DNA of 12,819 nt from Gemmatimonadota bacterium. GTDB taxonomy: Bacteria > GCA-2686955. Location: contig JALXCG010000692.1 of NCBI GenBank assembly GCA_026991065.1, positions 1 to 12,819 of the forward strand, in the 5' to 3' direction. The notes beneath the pieces are model-generated. The model was not told the DNA's origin. It saw only the letters and a list, made by a program, of their open reading frames with translations, and did no database searches. Within the stretch, counting starts at the first letter, position 1, and each line of letters starts with the position of its first letter. Below are positions 8,399-12,819 of the stretch, piece by piece. A program made the position numbers and the translations under genes.

Positions 8399-8479
8399 CG
8401 CATCCTCCTCGTCACCGCAATCGCTCGGAGATGCACGGCTTCGCGCCGTGATCGCGAGTACGCCGACAAGTTCGACCGT
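8399..8479 (-). other. nuoA-nuoB spacer with a two-part stem-loop
   Basis: This 81-base spacer is the longest in an otherwise tightly packed operon. It holds a perfect 6-base inverted repeat, CACGGC/GCCGTG, at 8434-8439 and 8445-8450 around a 5-base loop. An outer pairing, CTCG at 8424-8427 with CGAG at 8455-8458, is separated from it by an internal loop. The nuoB site AGGAGG lies downstream on the minus strand and outside the stem. There is no U-run, so it is not a strong terminator. It could be an RNA processing or stabilising element, or a partial attenuator. Confidence 0.4.
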
Positions 8480-8869
8480 TTAGAAAGAGCCCTCTTCGGG
8501 ACTCATGACTTGCTTGACCCAATCGAGATCAGACCGCTGCCAGGCATAGGCGAGACCGAGAAGCAGAATCGCAATAAAGATGCCCATCTTCACGAGCGCG
8601 GCCAAGCCGGCGGCGGTAAAGACCACCGACCAGGGGAAGAGGAAGAGGATCTCAACATCGAAGATGATGAACGCCAGCGCCACCAAATAAAAACGAATGC
8701 TGAACTGCACCCAGGCGGAGCCGACGGGGCGCATGCCGCATTCGTAAGAGGTGAGCTTCTCCGTGTCGTAGACGCTCGGCTGCAGCAGCCGAGAGACGAG
8801 CATGGTGACGGTCACGAAGAGCGTCGCTGCGATCGCGAAAACCAGAACATTGCCGTAGTTGAAGATCAC
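8480..8869 (-). CDS. nuoA: NADH-quinone oxidoreductase subunit A
   Basis: Three-helix membrane subunit at the junction of the two complex I arms, next to the quinone site. The product has 129 residues. The signature loop YECGMRPVGSAWVQFSIRFY (42-61) carries the conserved Cys44 and is followed by LVALAFIIFDVEILFLFPW with the conserved FDVE acidic pair (70-73). The helices lie at about 7-28, 61-84 and 90-110. The start is a GTG at 8869 (read as Met), preceded by AAGGGG 7 bases upstream. It is the first gene of the nuo operon, 130 bases downstream of the sigma factor gene on the same strand. Confidence 0.96.
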   Translation of the reverse strand: MIFNYGNVLVFAIAATLFVTVTMLVSRLLQPSVYDTEKLTSYECGMRPVGSAWVQFSIRFYLVALAFIIFDVEILFLFPWSVVFTAAGLAALVKMGIFIAILLLGLAYAWQRSDLDWVKQVMSPEEGSF

Positions 8870-8896
8870 CGAAGTGCCCCTTGAGCCGAACCGTAT

Positions 8897-8914
8897 GGCC
8901 TGTTATTTAAGGCC
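8897..8914 (-). promoter_or_regulatory. Dyad between direct repeats upstream of nuoA
   Basis: An 18-base AT-centred dyad with GGCCT/AGGCC arms at 8897-8901 and 8910-8914 encloses an 8-base AT-rich centre. The hexamer CCGTAT flanks it on both sides as a direct repeat, at 8891-8896 and 8919-8924. It ends 28 bases upstream of the nuoA start. It could be an operator or a leader hairpin of the nuo transcript. The layout is visible in the sequence; function is inference. Confidence 0.3.
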
Positions 8915-8917
8915 CAC

Positions 8918-8946
8918 ACCGTATCAGCCATCCTGCACAGGAGCAA
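8918..8946 (-). promoter_or_regulatory. Weak candidate nuo promoter
   Basis: On the minus strand TTGCTC (8946-8941) and TACGGT (8923-8918) are separated by 17 bases, the ideal spacing for a sigma-70 promoter. Each box matches only three of six consensus positions. If the host is an FCB-type bacterium, the E. coli consensus may not apply. The position, about 50 bases before nuoA, is sensible. Confidence 0.2.
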
Positions 8947-8970
8947 GTGTTATCGGCGGTCCAAACTCCG

Positions 8971-8984
8971 CGATCTTCGGATCG
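8971..8984. repeat. Short perfect hairpin between the sigma gene and nuoA
   Basis: CGATC TTCG GATCG is a 5-base stem with a TTCG tetraloop on the plus strand; on the transcribed minus strand the loop reads CGAA. It lies 16 bases after the sigma factor stop codon. No U-tract follows, so it is at best a weak 3'-end or processing hairpin for the sigma transcript. Confidence 0.3.
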
Positions 8985-8999
8985 ACCTCGCGACGTGGG

Positions 9000-9884
9000 T
9001 CAGGCGACTTCCACCACGGCCAGGCCGCCGCCGCCGAGTCCCCGCGGAGACTCCCAACCGGGCGCCCGACCACCGGCAAGATCGCCGACCTCCCGCGCCA
9101 ACCGCTTCAGTGCCCGCCCCTTGAGTTGGCGGGCATTTTCCCGGCTGAATCCATACATTCGGCCGATCGACTCGAGGGTCTGCGGCGTTTCCCCACCCAG
9201 GCCGAAATGGAGTTCCAGAATCCGCCGGTGGCGCTCGGGCAAGACCCGCAGCGCCCGCATCAACCGCTCGACCCGGTGCCGGGCACCGAAAACTGAATCG
9301 GGGCGGTGCTCCGGGCTATCCGCCAGGAGGTCCGCGAAGGAGGCATCCTCACCACTGAACACCTCCGCGTCCAGGTGCAGCGGACCACGCGCATGGCTCT
9401 TGTCCGCGCGCACCGCCACTTCGGTCACGCCGGATTCCCGCGCAATCTCCTCAATCCGCGGCGGACGCCCCAACTCCGCGGTCAACTTGGCTTCCACCTT
9501 CTTGATCTTGCGAATCCGCTTGATCTTGTAGGCGGGCAGACGCACCGTCCGCCCCGTATCCATCAGTGCCTGGACAATCGCTTGCCGGATCCACCAAGAG
9601 GCGTAGGAGAGAAAACGAAACCCGCGCTCCGGATCGAACCGCTCGATCGCCCGAATCAGCCCCAGGTTCCCCTCCTGAATCAGATCCTGCAGCGGCAGCC
9701 CCTGATGCTGGTAGCGCTTGGCCACCCGCACCACAAACCGCAAATGAGCCGAAACCAGCTGATTGCGTGCTTCCAGATCTCCTGCCTGAGCCTTGCGGCA
9801 CAGTTCCATCTCCTCGGCGCTTCCCAGAAGGTCGTGGCCGCCGATGGCGTCGAGATAGGATGTCAAGCTCTGCGAGGTGTGCAT
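9000..9884 (-). CDS. Sigma-70 family RNA polymerase sigma factor (group 2/3-like)
   Basis: Directs RNA polymerase to promoters. The 294-residue product has region 1.2 (SLTSYLDAIGGHDLLGSAEE, 6-25), region 2 (DLIQEGNLGLIRAIERFDPE, then FLSYASWWIRQAI, 67-103), region 3 (from RTVRLPAYKIKRIRKI, about 112-190) and region 4 (about 205-265, with the helix-turn-helix TLESIGRMYGFSRENARQLK). It lacks the acidic region 1.1 of many primary factors and is short, so it may be an alternative factor. Against E. coli RpoD, Thr440-Arg441 are Val104-Gln105, as in many FCB-group factors. Arg586 in the -35 helix is Asn250. A Gly-rich tail of about 25 residues follows region 4. ATG at 9884 has GGAGG 4 bases upstream; in-frame starts at 9944 and 10004 would add residues unlike any sigma region. 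Confidence 0.9.
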   Translation of the reverse strand: MHTSQSLTSYLDAIGGHDLLGSAEEMELCRKAQAGDLEARNQLVSAHLRFVVRVAKRYQHQGLPLQDLIQEGNLGLIRAIERFDPERGFRFLSYASWWIRQAIVQALMDTGRTVRLPAYKIKRIRKIKKVEAKLTAELGRPPRIEEIARESGVTEVAVRADKSHARGPLHLDAEVFSGEDASFADLLADSPEHRPDSVFGARHRVERLMRALRVLPERHRRILELHFGLGGETPQTLESIGRMYGFSRENARQLKGRALKRLAREVGDLAGGRAPGWESPRGLGGGGLAVVEVA

Positions 9885-9970
9885 GGGGCCTCCGTCGGAT
9901 GGATTGCGAAACTCTGCCTCCCAACCATGCAGGTTTCGTGCCATTCCGACAGTGACCAATAACCAGCGAA
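9885..9970 (-). other. Leader region of the sigma factor gene
   Basis: This 86-base stretch lies between the small ORF stop codon and the chosen sigma start. It contains the GGAGG site for the sigma gene (9895-9891) and an in-frame ATG at 9944 with no good ribosome binding site. I see no convincing promoter by E. coli consensus. Confidence 0.3.
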
Positions 9971-10063
9971 TTACCAACGATTTGCACCGTGGCGCCGGAA
10001 CCAACCAGCCGGTGGATTGAACAGTTCTTTCAACTCCTCAGAAAGGATCGACAGAACATTCAA
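9971..10063 (-). CDS. Candidate 30-residue small protein or leader peptide
   Basis: I do not recognise this ORF. It starts with TTG at 10063, preceded by a full GGAGG (10073-10069) with an ideal 5-base gap, and ends at TAA (9971). The predicted peptide begins MNVLSILSEELKELFNPPAG (an amphipathic helix, then Pro-Pro) and ends in a basic, aromatic tail WFRRHGANRW. It lies between ctpA and the sigma factor gene on the same strand. An ATG four bases into it (10059), 9 bases from the same GGAGG, opens a different 9-codon frame ending at 10030, so either could be the translated unit. Roles as a regulatory leader of the sigma gene or as a small binding protein are guesses. Confidence 0.35.
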   Translation of the reverse strand: MNVLSILSEELKELFNPPAGWFRRHGANRW

Positions 10064-10070
10064 TCGATCC
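10015..10070 (-). promoter_or_regulatory. Overlapping, mutually exclusive inverted repeats upstream of the sigma gene
   Basis: Hairpin A is a perfect 7-base repeat GGATCGA/TCGATCC (10045-10051 and 10064-10070) with a 12-base loop. On the minus strand its first arm covers two G residues of the GGAGG site of the small ORF and its spacer, and the TTG start sits in the loop. Pairing B joins GATTGAA (10015-10021) to TTCAATC (10059-10065) and GTTCT (10024-10028) to AGAAC (10053-10057), about 12 pairs with a small internal bulge. B uses the loop of A, so the two form either a switch or a pseudoknot. A 5-base CTTTC/GAAAG pair (10027-10031, 10041-10045) is a third option. Confidence 0.4.
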
Positions 10071-10109
10071 TCCCACCCCAGGCTTGGAGAATCCCGCGCC
10101 GACCCGCAG

Positions 10110-11723
10110 CTACTGAGCCGGAGCCGCCACCACCACCGCAGCCGCCGAATCCGCCTTACTCGCCGCAGCCAATGCGTTTCGCGCCTGAACCTTGGCCCAA
10201 AGCTCCGCCGGCTGATGCACACCGGCAAGGAAATCGAGAGCTTCTTGCAGTTGCCGGTCCGCTTCCAGACCGTAGCGGTAGCCGGCTTCCATCCCCATCA
10301 GCTTGGTCGCGAACTGGCGGCGAATGCTGGCCACAATGTAGTCCTTCTCCGCCGCAAACTCCTCTTCGGTGTATTCGATCTCCTCGCTGTCCAGCAGCGC
10401 CCGGAATCGTTTCAGTGCGTCATCACCCACTTCGATCACGTCGCCGTGAACTTCCTCGTTCGCCGTCTCATTGACGACAAACTTGAAAAAGAGATCCTTG
10501 CGCAGAATATCCACCAGCAGGCGGGTTGCTTCCGGATTGTCCACCTCGACATCGGGAGTGATGCCCCCGCCACCGCGGATCTCACGCCCCGCCTCGGTAT
10601 AGAAAACCGCCGTTTTCGCCGCCTCTTCCGCGGCCTTGCGATCCGCCTTGCGCCAGTGCTCCGGGCGATGGATCGAGCGACCGCTCGGCGTATAGTAAAG
10701 AGCAGTGGTCAGCTTGAGCGCGGTCCCCGAAGAAAGATTGCGGACCGTCTGAACCGATCCCTTGCCGTAGGTCGGAACCCCCATGATCACGCCGAGATCG
10801 TAGTCCTGTATCGCCCCGGAGACGATCTCGGAGGCGCTCGCCGTGCCACCATTGACCAGAACCACGAGGGGGAGATTCTCAACCAGCGGCTCGTGCGACG
10901 CCTCCCACTCCCGGTTGTCGGTCGCCTTGCGCCCTTTCGTATACACCACCAGTTTGTTCTTGGGCACAAAAAGATCGGCCACCGCCACCGCCTGATCCAG
11001 CAAGCCACCGGAGTTGTTGCGCAGATCGAAAACCAGCCCGCTTACCCCCTGCGCCAGCAACCCTTCGATCGCCTCGCTCAGTTCTTCGCCGGCCACTTCG
11101 GAGAAATTGACCAGCCGCACATAGCCGATGTTGTCGCCCAGCACACCGACAAACGGAATCGCTTTGATCTCGATCACATCACGCGTAATCGTATAGTCGA
11201 AAGTATCGGGGATTCCCGCACGCGCGATCGTGATGGTCACATCCGTGCCTTTCGGGCCGCGAAGTTGGGTCACCGCCTCTTCCGTGGTGATCCCCTCGGT
11301 GGATTCCCCTTCAATCGCCACAATGCGATCGCCCGCTTGAATCCCCTTGGCCCAGGCCGGCGTTCCCTCCATCGGTGAGATCACGGTCAGAAAACCATCC
11401 CGAATCGAAATCACAATCCCGAGCCCGCCGAAGCTCCCCTTGGTGTCGATCCGCAATTCGCTGTACGCGCTCTCATCCAGAAAGACCGAGTGGGCATCCA
11501 GATCCCGCATCATACCGCGAATCGACGAGTAGACCAACTCCTTGGTATCGATCTCCTCCACGTAGTTCCGCTTGACCTCATCAAGCACTTCGGTGAAGAG
11601 ATGCACATAGCTATAAGTACGACTGGCCGTCGCCTGCACTTCCCGGTTGCTGAAGGAGCCGAGAACTACGCCCAGAAAAAGCACGGTGCAGGTGGTCAGC
11701 AGAATCGAACGGGTCTTCCGCAT
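10110..11723 (-). CDS. S41 family carboxyl-terminal processing protease with PDZ domain
   Basis: A CtpA/Prc-type serine protease that degrades or trims proteins at their C-termini in the cell envelope. The 537-residue product has a basic start and one hydrophobic segment (about 7-24), a signal anchor or signal peptide. A PDZ domain at about 85-165 begins with GSFGGLGIVIS. The S41 core includes IGYVRLVNFSE, VFDLRNNSGGLLDQAV (231-246) and NGGTASASEIVSGA (291-304) with nucleophile Ser296. Lys321 in TYGKGSVQT is the general base; the 25-residue spacing matches the Ser372/Lys397 pair of plant D1 protease. The C-terminus (about 400-537) is charged and helical and ends in an Ala-rich tail. ATG at 11723 has GGAGG 9 bases upstream; the 44 in-frame codons before it do not look coding. 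It lies 70 bases after tmk. Confidence 0.95.
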   Translation of the reverse strand: MRKTRSILLTTCTVLFLGVVLGSFSNREVQATASRTYSYVHLFTEVLDEVKRNYVEEIDTKELVYSSIRGMMRDLDAHSVFLDESAYSELRIDTKGSFGGLGIVISIRDGFLTVISPMEGTPAWAKGIQAGDRIVAIEGESTEGITTEEAVTQLRGPKGTDVTITIARAGIPDTFDYTITRDVIEIKAIPFVGVLGDNIGYVRLVNFSEVAGEELSEAIEGLLAQGVSGLVFDLRNNSGGLLDQAVAVADLFVPKNKLVVYTKGRKATDNREWEASHEPLVENLPLVVLVNGGTASASEIVSGAIQDYDLGVIMGVPTYGKGSVQTVRNLSSGTALKLTTALYYTPSGRSIHRPEHWRKADRKAAEEAAKTAVFYTEAGREIRGGGGITPDVEVDNPEATRLLVDILRKDLFFKFVVNETANEEVHGDVIEVGDDALKRFRALLDSEEIEYTEEEFAAEKDYIVASIRRQFATKLMGMEAGYRYGLEADRQLQEALDFLAGVHQPAELWAKVQARNALAAASKADSAAAVVVAAPAQ

Positions 11724-11739
11724 TGAGCGGTTCCTCCAC

Positions 11740-11758
11740 GGAATGAAAGTTTCACTCC
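11740..11758. promoter_or_regulatory. 19-base dyad upstream of the S41 protease gene
   Basis: GGAATGAAAGTTTCACTCC is symmetric at 8 of 9 paired positions around a central base, with a perfect TGAAA/TTTCA core. It lies 17-35 bases upstream of the protease start codon, inside the 70-base gap after tmk. The size and symmetry fit a binding site for a dimeric regulator. It is too short in loop to form an RNA hairpin. No regulator can be named. Confidence 0.3.
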
Positions 11759-11793
11759 CGGGCAACAGAAAAGATGGGTGAGACGCATGGCCC

Positions 11794-12516
11794 TCATTCA
11801 GTATCGGCCAGTTTCGACTCCGACGCGATCCCCGGGTGCAAATCCCGCGGCCCACCCGCCTCCGCCAGGCGCGGAAGCACCGCTGCCGCGACGCTGCGTT
11901 CGACCGCCTCTTCGCTCAAGCTACCATGAACGAGCGCGAAGAGTTCCGGCGCGTTGCGCGCCATCTCCAGATAGGCATCCCGCACCCGCTGGTGAAAAGC
12001 GAGCGATTCGGCCTCGATCCGATCGACCTCTCCAGCACCGCCCGCACCGCGCGGCCCGCCCCGGCCCGACTTCGCTCGCGACCGCACGCGCGCCAGCCCG
12101 GTCGCCACATCCAGGTCAATCAGAACCACCAGATCGGGATGCACCCCGGCAACGGCGAACTCATTGAGCCAGCGCAGATCCGCCAGCGCGATCCGTCGCC
12201 CCGCCCCTTGATAGGCCAGACTCGCGTGGTAGTAGCGATCGCAAAGAACCGTGGCACCACGCGCCAGCGCCGGTCGAATCAAAACCTCGGCATGCTGCGC
12301 CCGACTCGCCTGAAAAAGCAAAAGCTCGGCCCGCGGGTGCAGCTCCTGCGCCGGATCGAGCAAAAGCGCCCGAATCGCTTCGGCCGCCGGCACTCCCCGG
12401 CCGCCGGGCTCGCGGGTTACGACCACCTCGCGCCCGGCACCACGCAACCGCCGCGCCAGGCGCTCAATCTGGGTGGTCTTGCCCGACCCCTCGATGCCTT
12501 CAAAAGTAATGAACAT
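11794..12516 (-). CDS. tmk: Thymidylate kinase (dTMP kinase)
   Basis: Phosphorylates dTMP to dTDP with ATP, an essential cytoplasmic step in dTTP supply. The 240-residue product has the P-loop GIEGSGKTT (7-15), the TREPGG motif (34-39) and DRYYHASLAYQGAGR (93-107), whose Asp-Arg-Tyr bind substrate. The LID region at 143-167 starts RVRSRAK and ends EVDRIEAE. Between these lies a glycine-rich insertion of about ten residues (151-162), absent from typical bacterial enzymes of 205-215 residues. A C-terminal tail of about 20 residues adds further length. Start ATG at 12516 has only a GGTGAG-like ribosome binding site. It lies 46 bases after the inositol-phosphate synthase gene. Confidence 0.95.
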   Translation of the reverse strand: MFITFEGIEGSGKTTQIERLARRLRGAGREVVVTREPGGRGVPAAEAIRALLLDPAQELHPRAELLLFQASRAQHAEVLIRPALARGATVLCDRYYHASLAYQGAGRRIALADLRWLNEFAVAGVHPDLVVLIDLDVATGLARVRSRAKSGRGGPRGAGGAGEVDRIEAESLAFHQRVRDAYLEMARNAPELFALVHGSLSEEAVERSVAAAVLPRLAEAGGPRDLHPGIASESKLADTE

Positions 12517-12562
12517 GGAATCTCACCGGGACGCCGCGCCATCCGCGCCCCGCGGCCCCGCC
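12517..12562 (-). other. Very GC-rich spacer with a possible hairpin
   Basis: This 46-base spacer follows the inositol-phosphate synthase stop codon. It contains a perfect GCCGCG/CGCGGC inverted repeat (12533-12538 and 12551-12556) with a 12-base loop and no U-tract. It could be a weak 3' end, but chance pairing is likely at this base composition. Confidence 0.25.
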
Positions 12563-12819
12563 TCACTCGTAGTAGTCGAGGCCCAGGTGGGTGATCAGCG
12601 ATTCACCCATCATGAAACGCAACGTGTTCTTGAGCTTGGTCTTCTGAATGAACAGATCATGCTCCGGATAGAGCCCGGGCGCACACACCGGCGACTTGAA
12701 GTAGAACGAGAGCCACTCCTGAATCCCATGCATCCCGGCCCGCCGCGCCAGATCGAGGAAAAGCGCCAGATCGAGCACAATGGGCGCCGCCAGGATCGAA
12801 TCGCGACAGAGAAAATCGA
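12563..12819 (-). CDS. Inositol-3-phosphate synthase, C-terminal part (partial)
   Basis: Converts glucose 6-phosphate to 1D-myo-inositol 3-phosphate using NAD. Only the last 84 codons are in the window; the frame is open to the edge, and a GTG at 12778 is internal rather than a start. The residues that can be read are highly conserved in the family: DFLCRDSILAAPIVLDLALF, then GIQEWLSFYFKSPVCAPGLY, PEHDLFIQKTKLKNTLR and a terminal THLGLDYYE. This C-terminus is the type found in eukaryotes and in several bacterial phyla, rather than the shorter actinobacterial and archaeal type. The product may feed inositol phospholipids or compatible solutes; nothing here shows which. tmk follows on the same strand. 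Confidence 0.9.
   Translation of the reverse strand, partial: DFLCRDSILAAPIVLDLALFLDLARRAGMHGIQEWLSFYFKSPVCAPGLYPEHDLFIQKTKLKNTLRFMMGESLITHLGLDYYE

Noticed and set aside
7880-8884. Plus-strand ORF of 334 codons opposite nuoA and nuoB
   Set aside because: It lies antisense to two certain genes, has low-complexity polar composition, and I see no supporting motif.
8925-8960. Sigma-54 type promoter around the TTGC upstream of nuoA
   Set aside because: No GG pair at the required distance upstream of the GC, so the -24/-12 pattern fails.
8870-8999. Rho-independent terminator between the sigma gene and nuoA
   Set aside because: The hairpin at 8971-8984 lacks a following U-run on either strand, and its stem is only five pairs.
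10064-10228. Upstream extension of the small ORF into the protease gene (85 codons in total)
   Set aside because: The upstream part is the out-of-frame shadow of the protease C-terminus and is Arg/Trp-rich; only the part after the GGAGG-TTG start looks possible.
10017-11378. Plus-strand ORF of 453 codons opposite the S41 protease
   Set aside because: The longest antisense frame, but it is Arg/His-rich without recognisable motifs; the opposite strand has an intact protease with catalytic residues. Codon-bias shadow.
11660-11723. Possible lipoprotein signal in the S41 protease (Cys12)
   Set aside because: The residues before Cys12 do not form a lipobox, and the cysteine is within the hydrophobic segment; a plain signal anchor fits better.

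Overview
The window is an ordinary-looking bacterial chromosome segment. Every well-supported gene lies on the minus strand, so transcription runs from high to low coordinates. It has no rRNA, tRNA, mobile element or CRISPR array. The organism cannot be named from this piece. The best clue is the sigma factor: its region 2.4 (WWIRQAIVQAL) and the lysine of RQLK in region 4.2 resemble the primary-type sigma factors of the Bacteroidota/Chlorobi/Gemmatimonadota (FCB) side of the tree rather than proteobacterial ones. Together with high GC, a bacterial myo-inositol-phosphate synthase and an 11-subunit-style nuo cluster, this suggests an uncultured FCB-like or neighbouring lineage (inference).

Layout in transcription order. 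(1) 12819-12563: C-terminal 84 codons of an inositol-3-phosphate synthase, cut by the window edge. (2) 12516-11794: thymidylate kinase tmk with a glycine-rich LID insertion. (3) 11723-10110: an S41 carboxyl-terminal processing protease with a signal anchor, a PDZ domain and a Ser/Lys dyad. (4) 10109-9885: a 225-base gap, the longest non-coding stretch, holding a small TTG-started ORF with a good ribosome binding site and overlapping, mutually exclusive inverted repeats. (5) 9884-9000: a 294-residue sigma-70 family factor without region 1.1. (6) 8869-9: the respiratory complex I operon nuoA-B-C-D-H-I-J-K-L-M, tightly packed with 1-4 base overlaps at four junctions. nuoN probably begins at the very edge of the window.

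The ten nuo products give the membrane arm (A, H, J, K, L, M) and the quinone-reducing connecting part (B, C, D, I), with the cluster ligands and proton-channel residues intact. The NADH-oxidising genes nuoE, nuoF and nuoG are absent from their usual place between nuoD and nuoH. The enzyme is therefore either an 11-subunit form using another electron donor or has its dehydrogenase module encoded elsewhere; the window cannot say which.

I found no clear new multi-gene system. The best candidates for a second look are the sigma-factor leader (small ORF plus alternative RNA structures), the sigma factor's altered -35 recognition helix, the His-rich loop of NuoL, and the structured leader and intergenic region at the head of the nuo operon.
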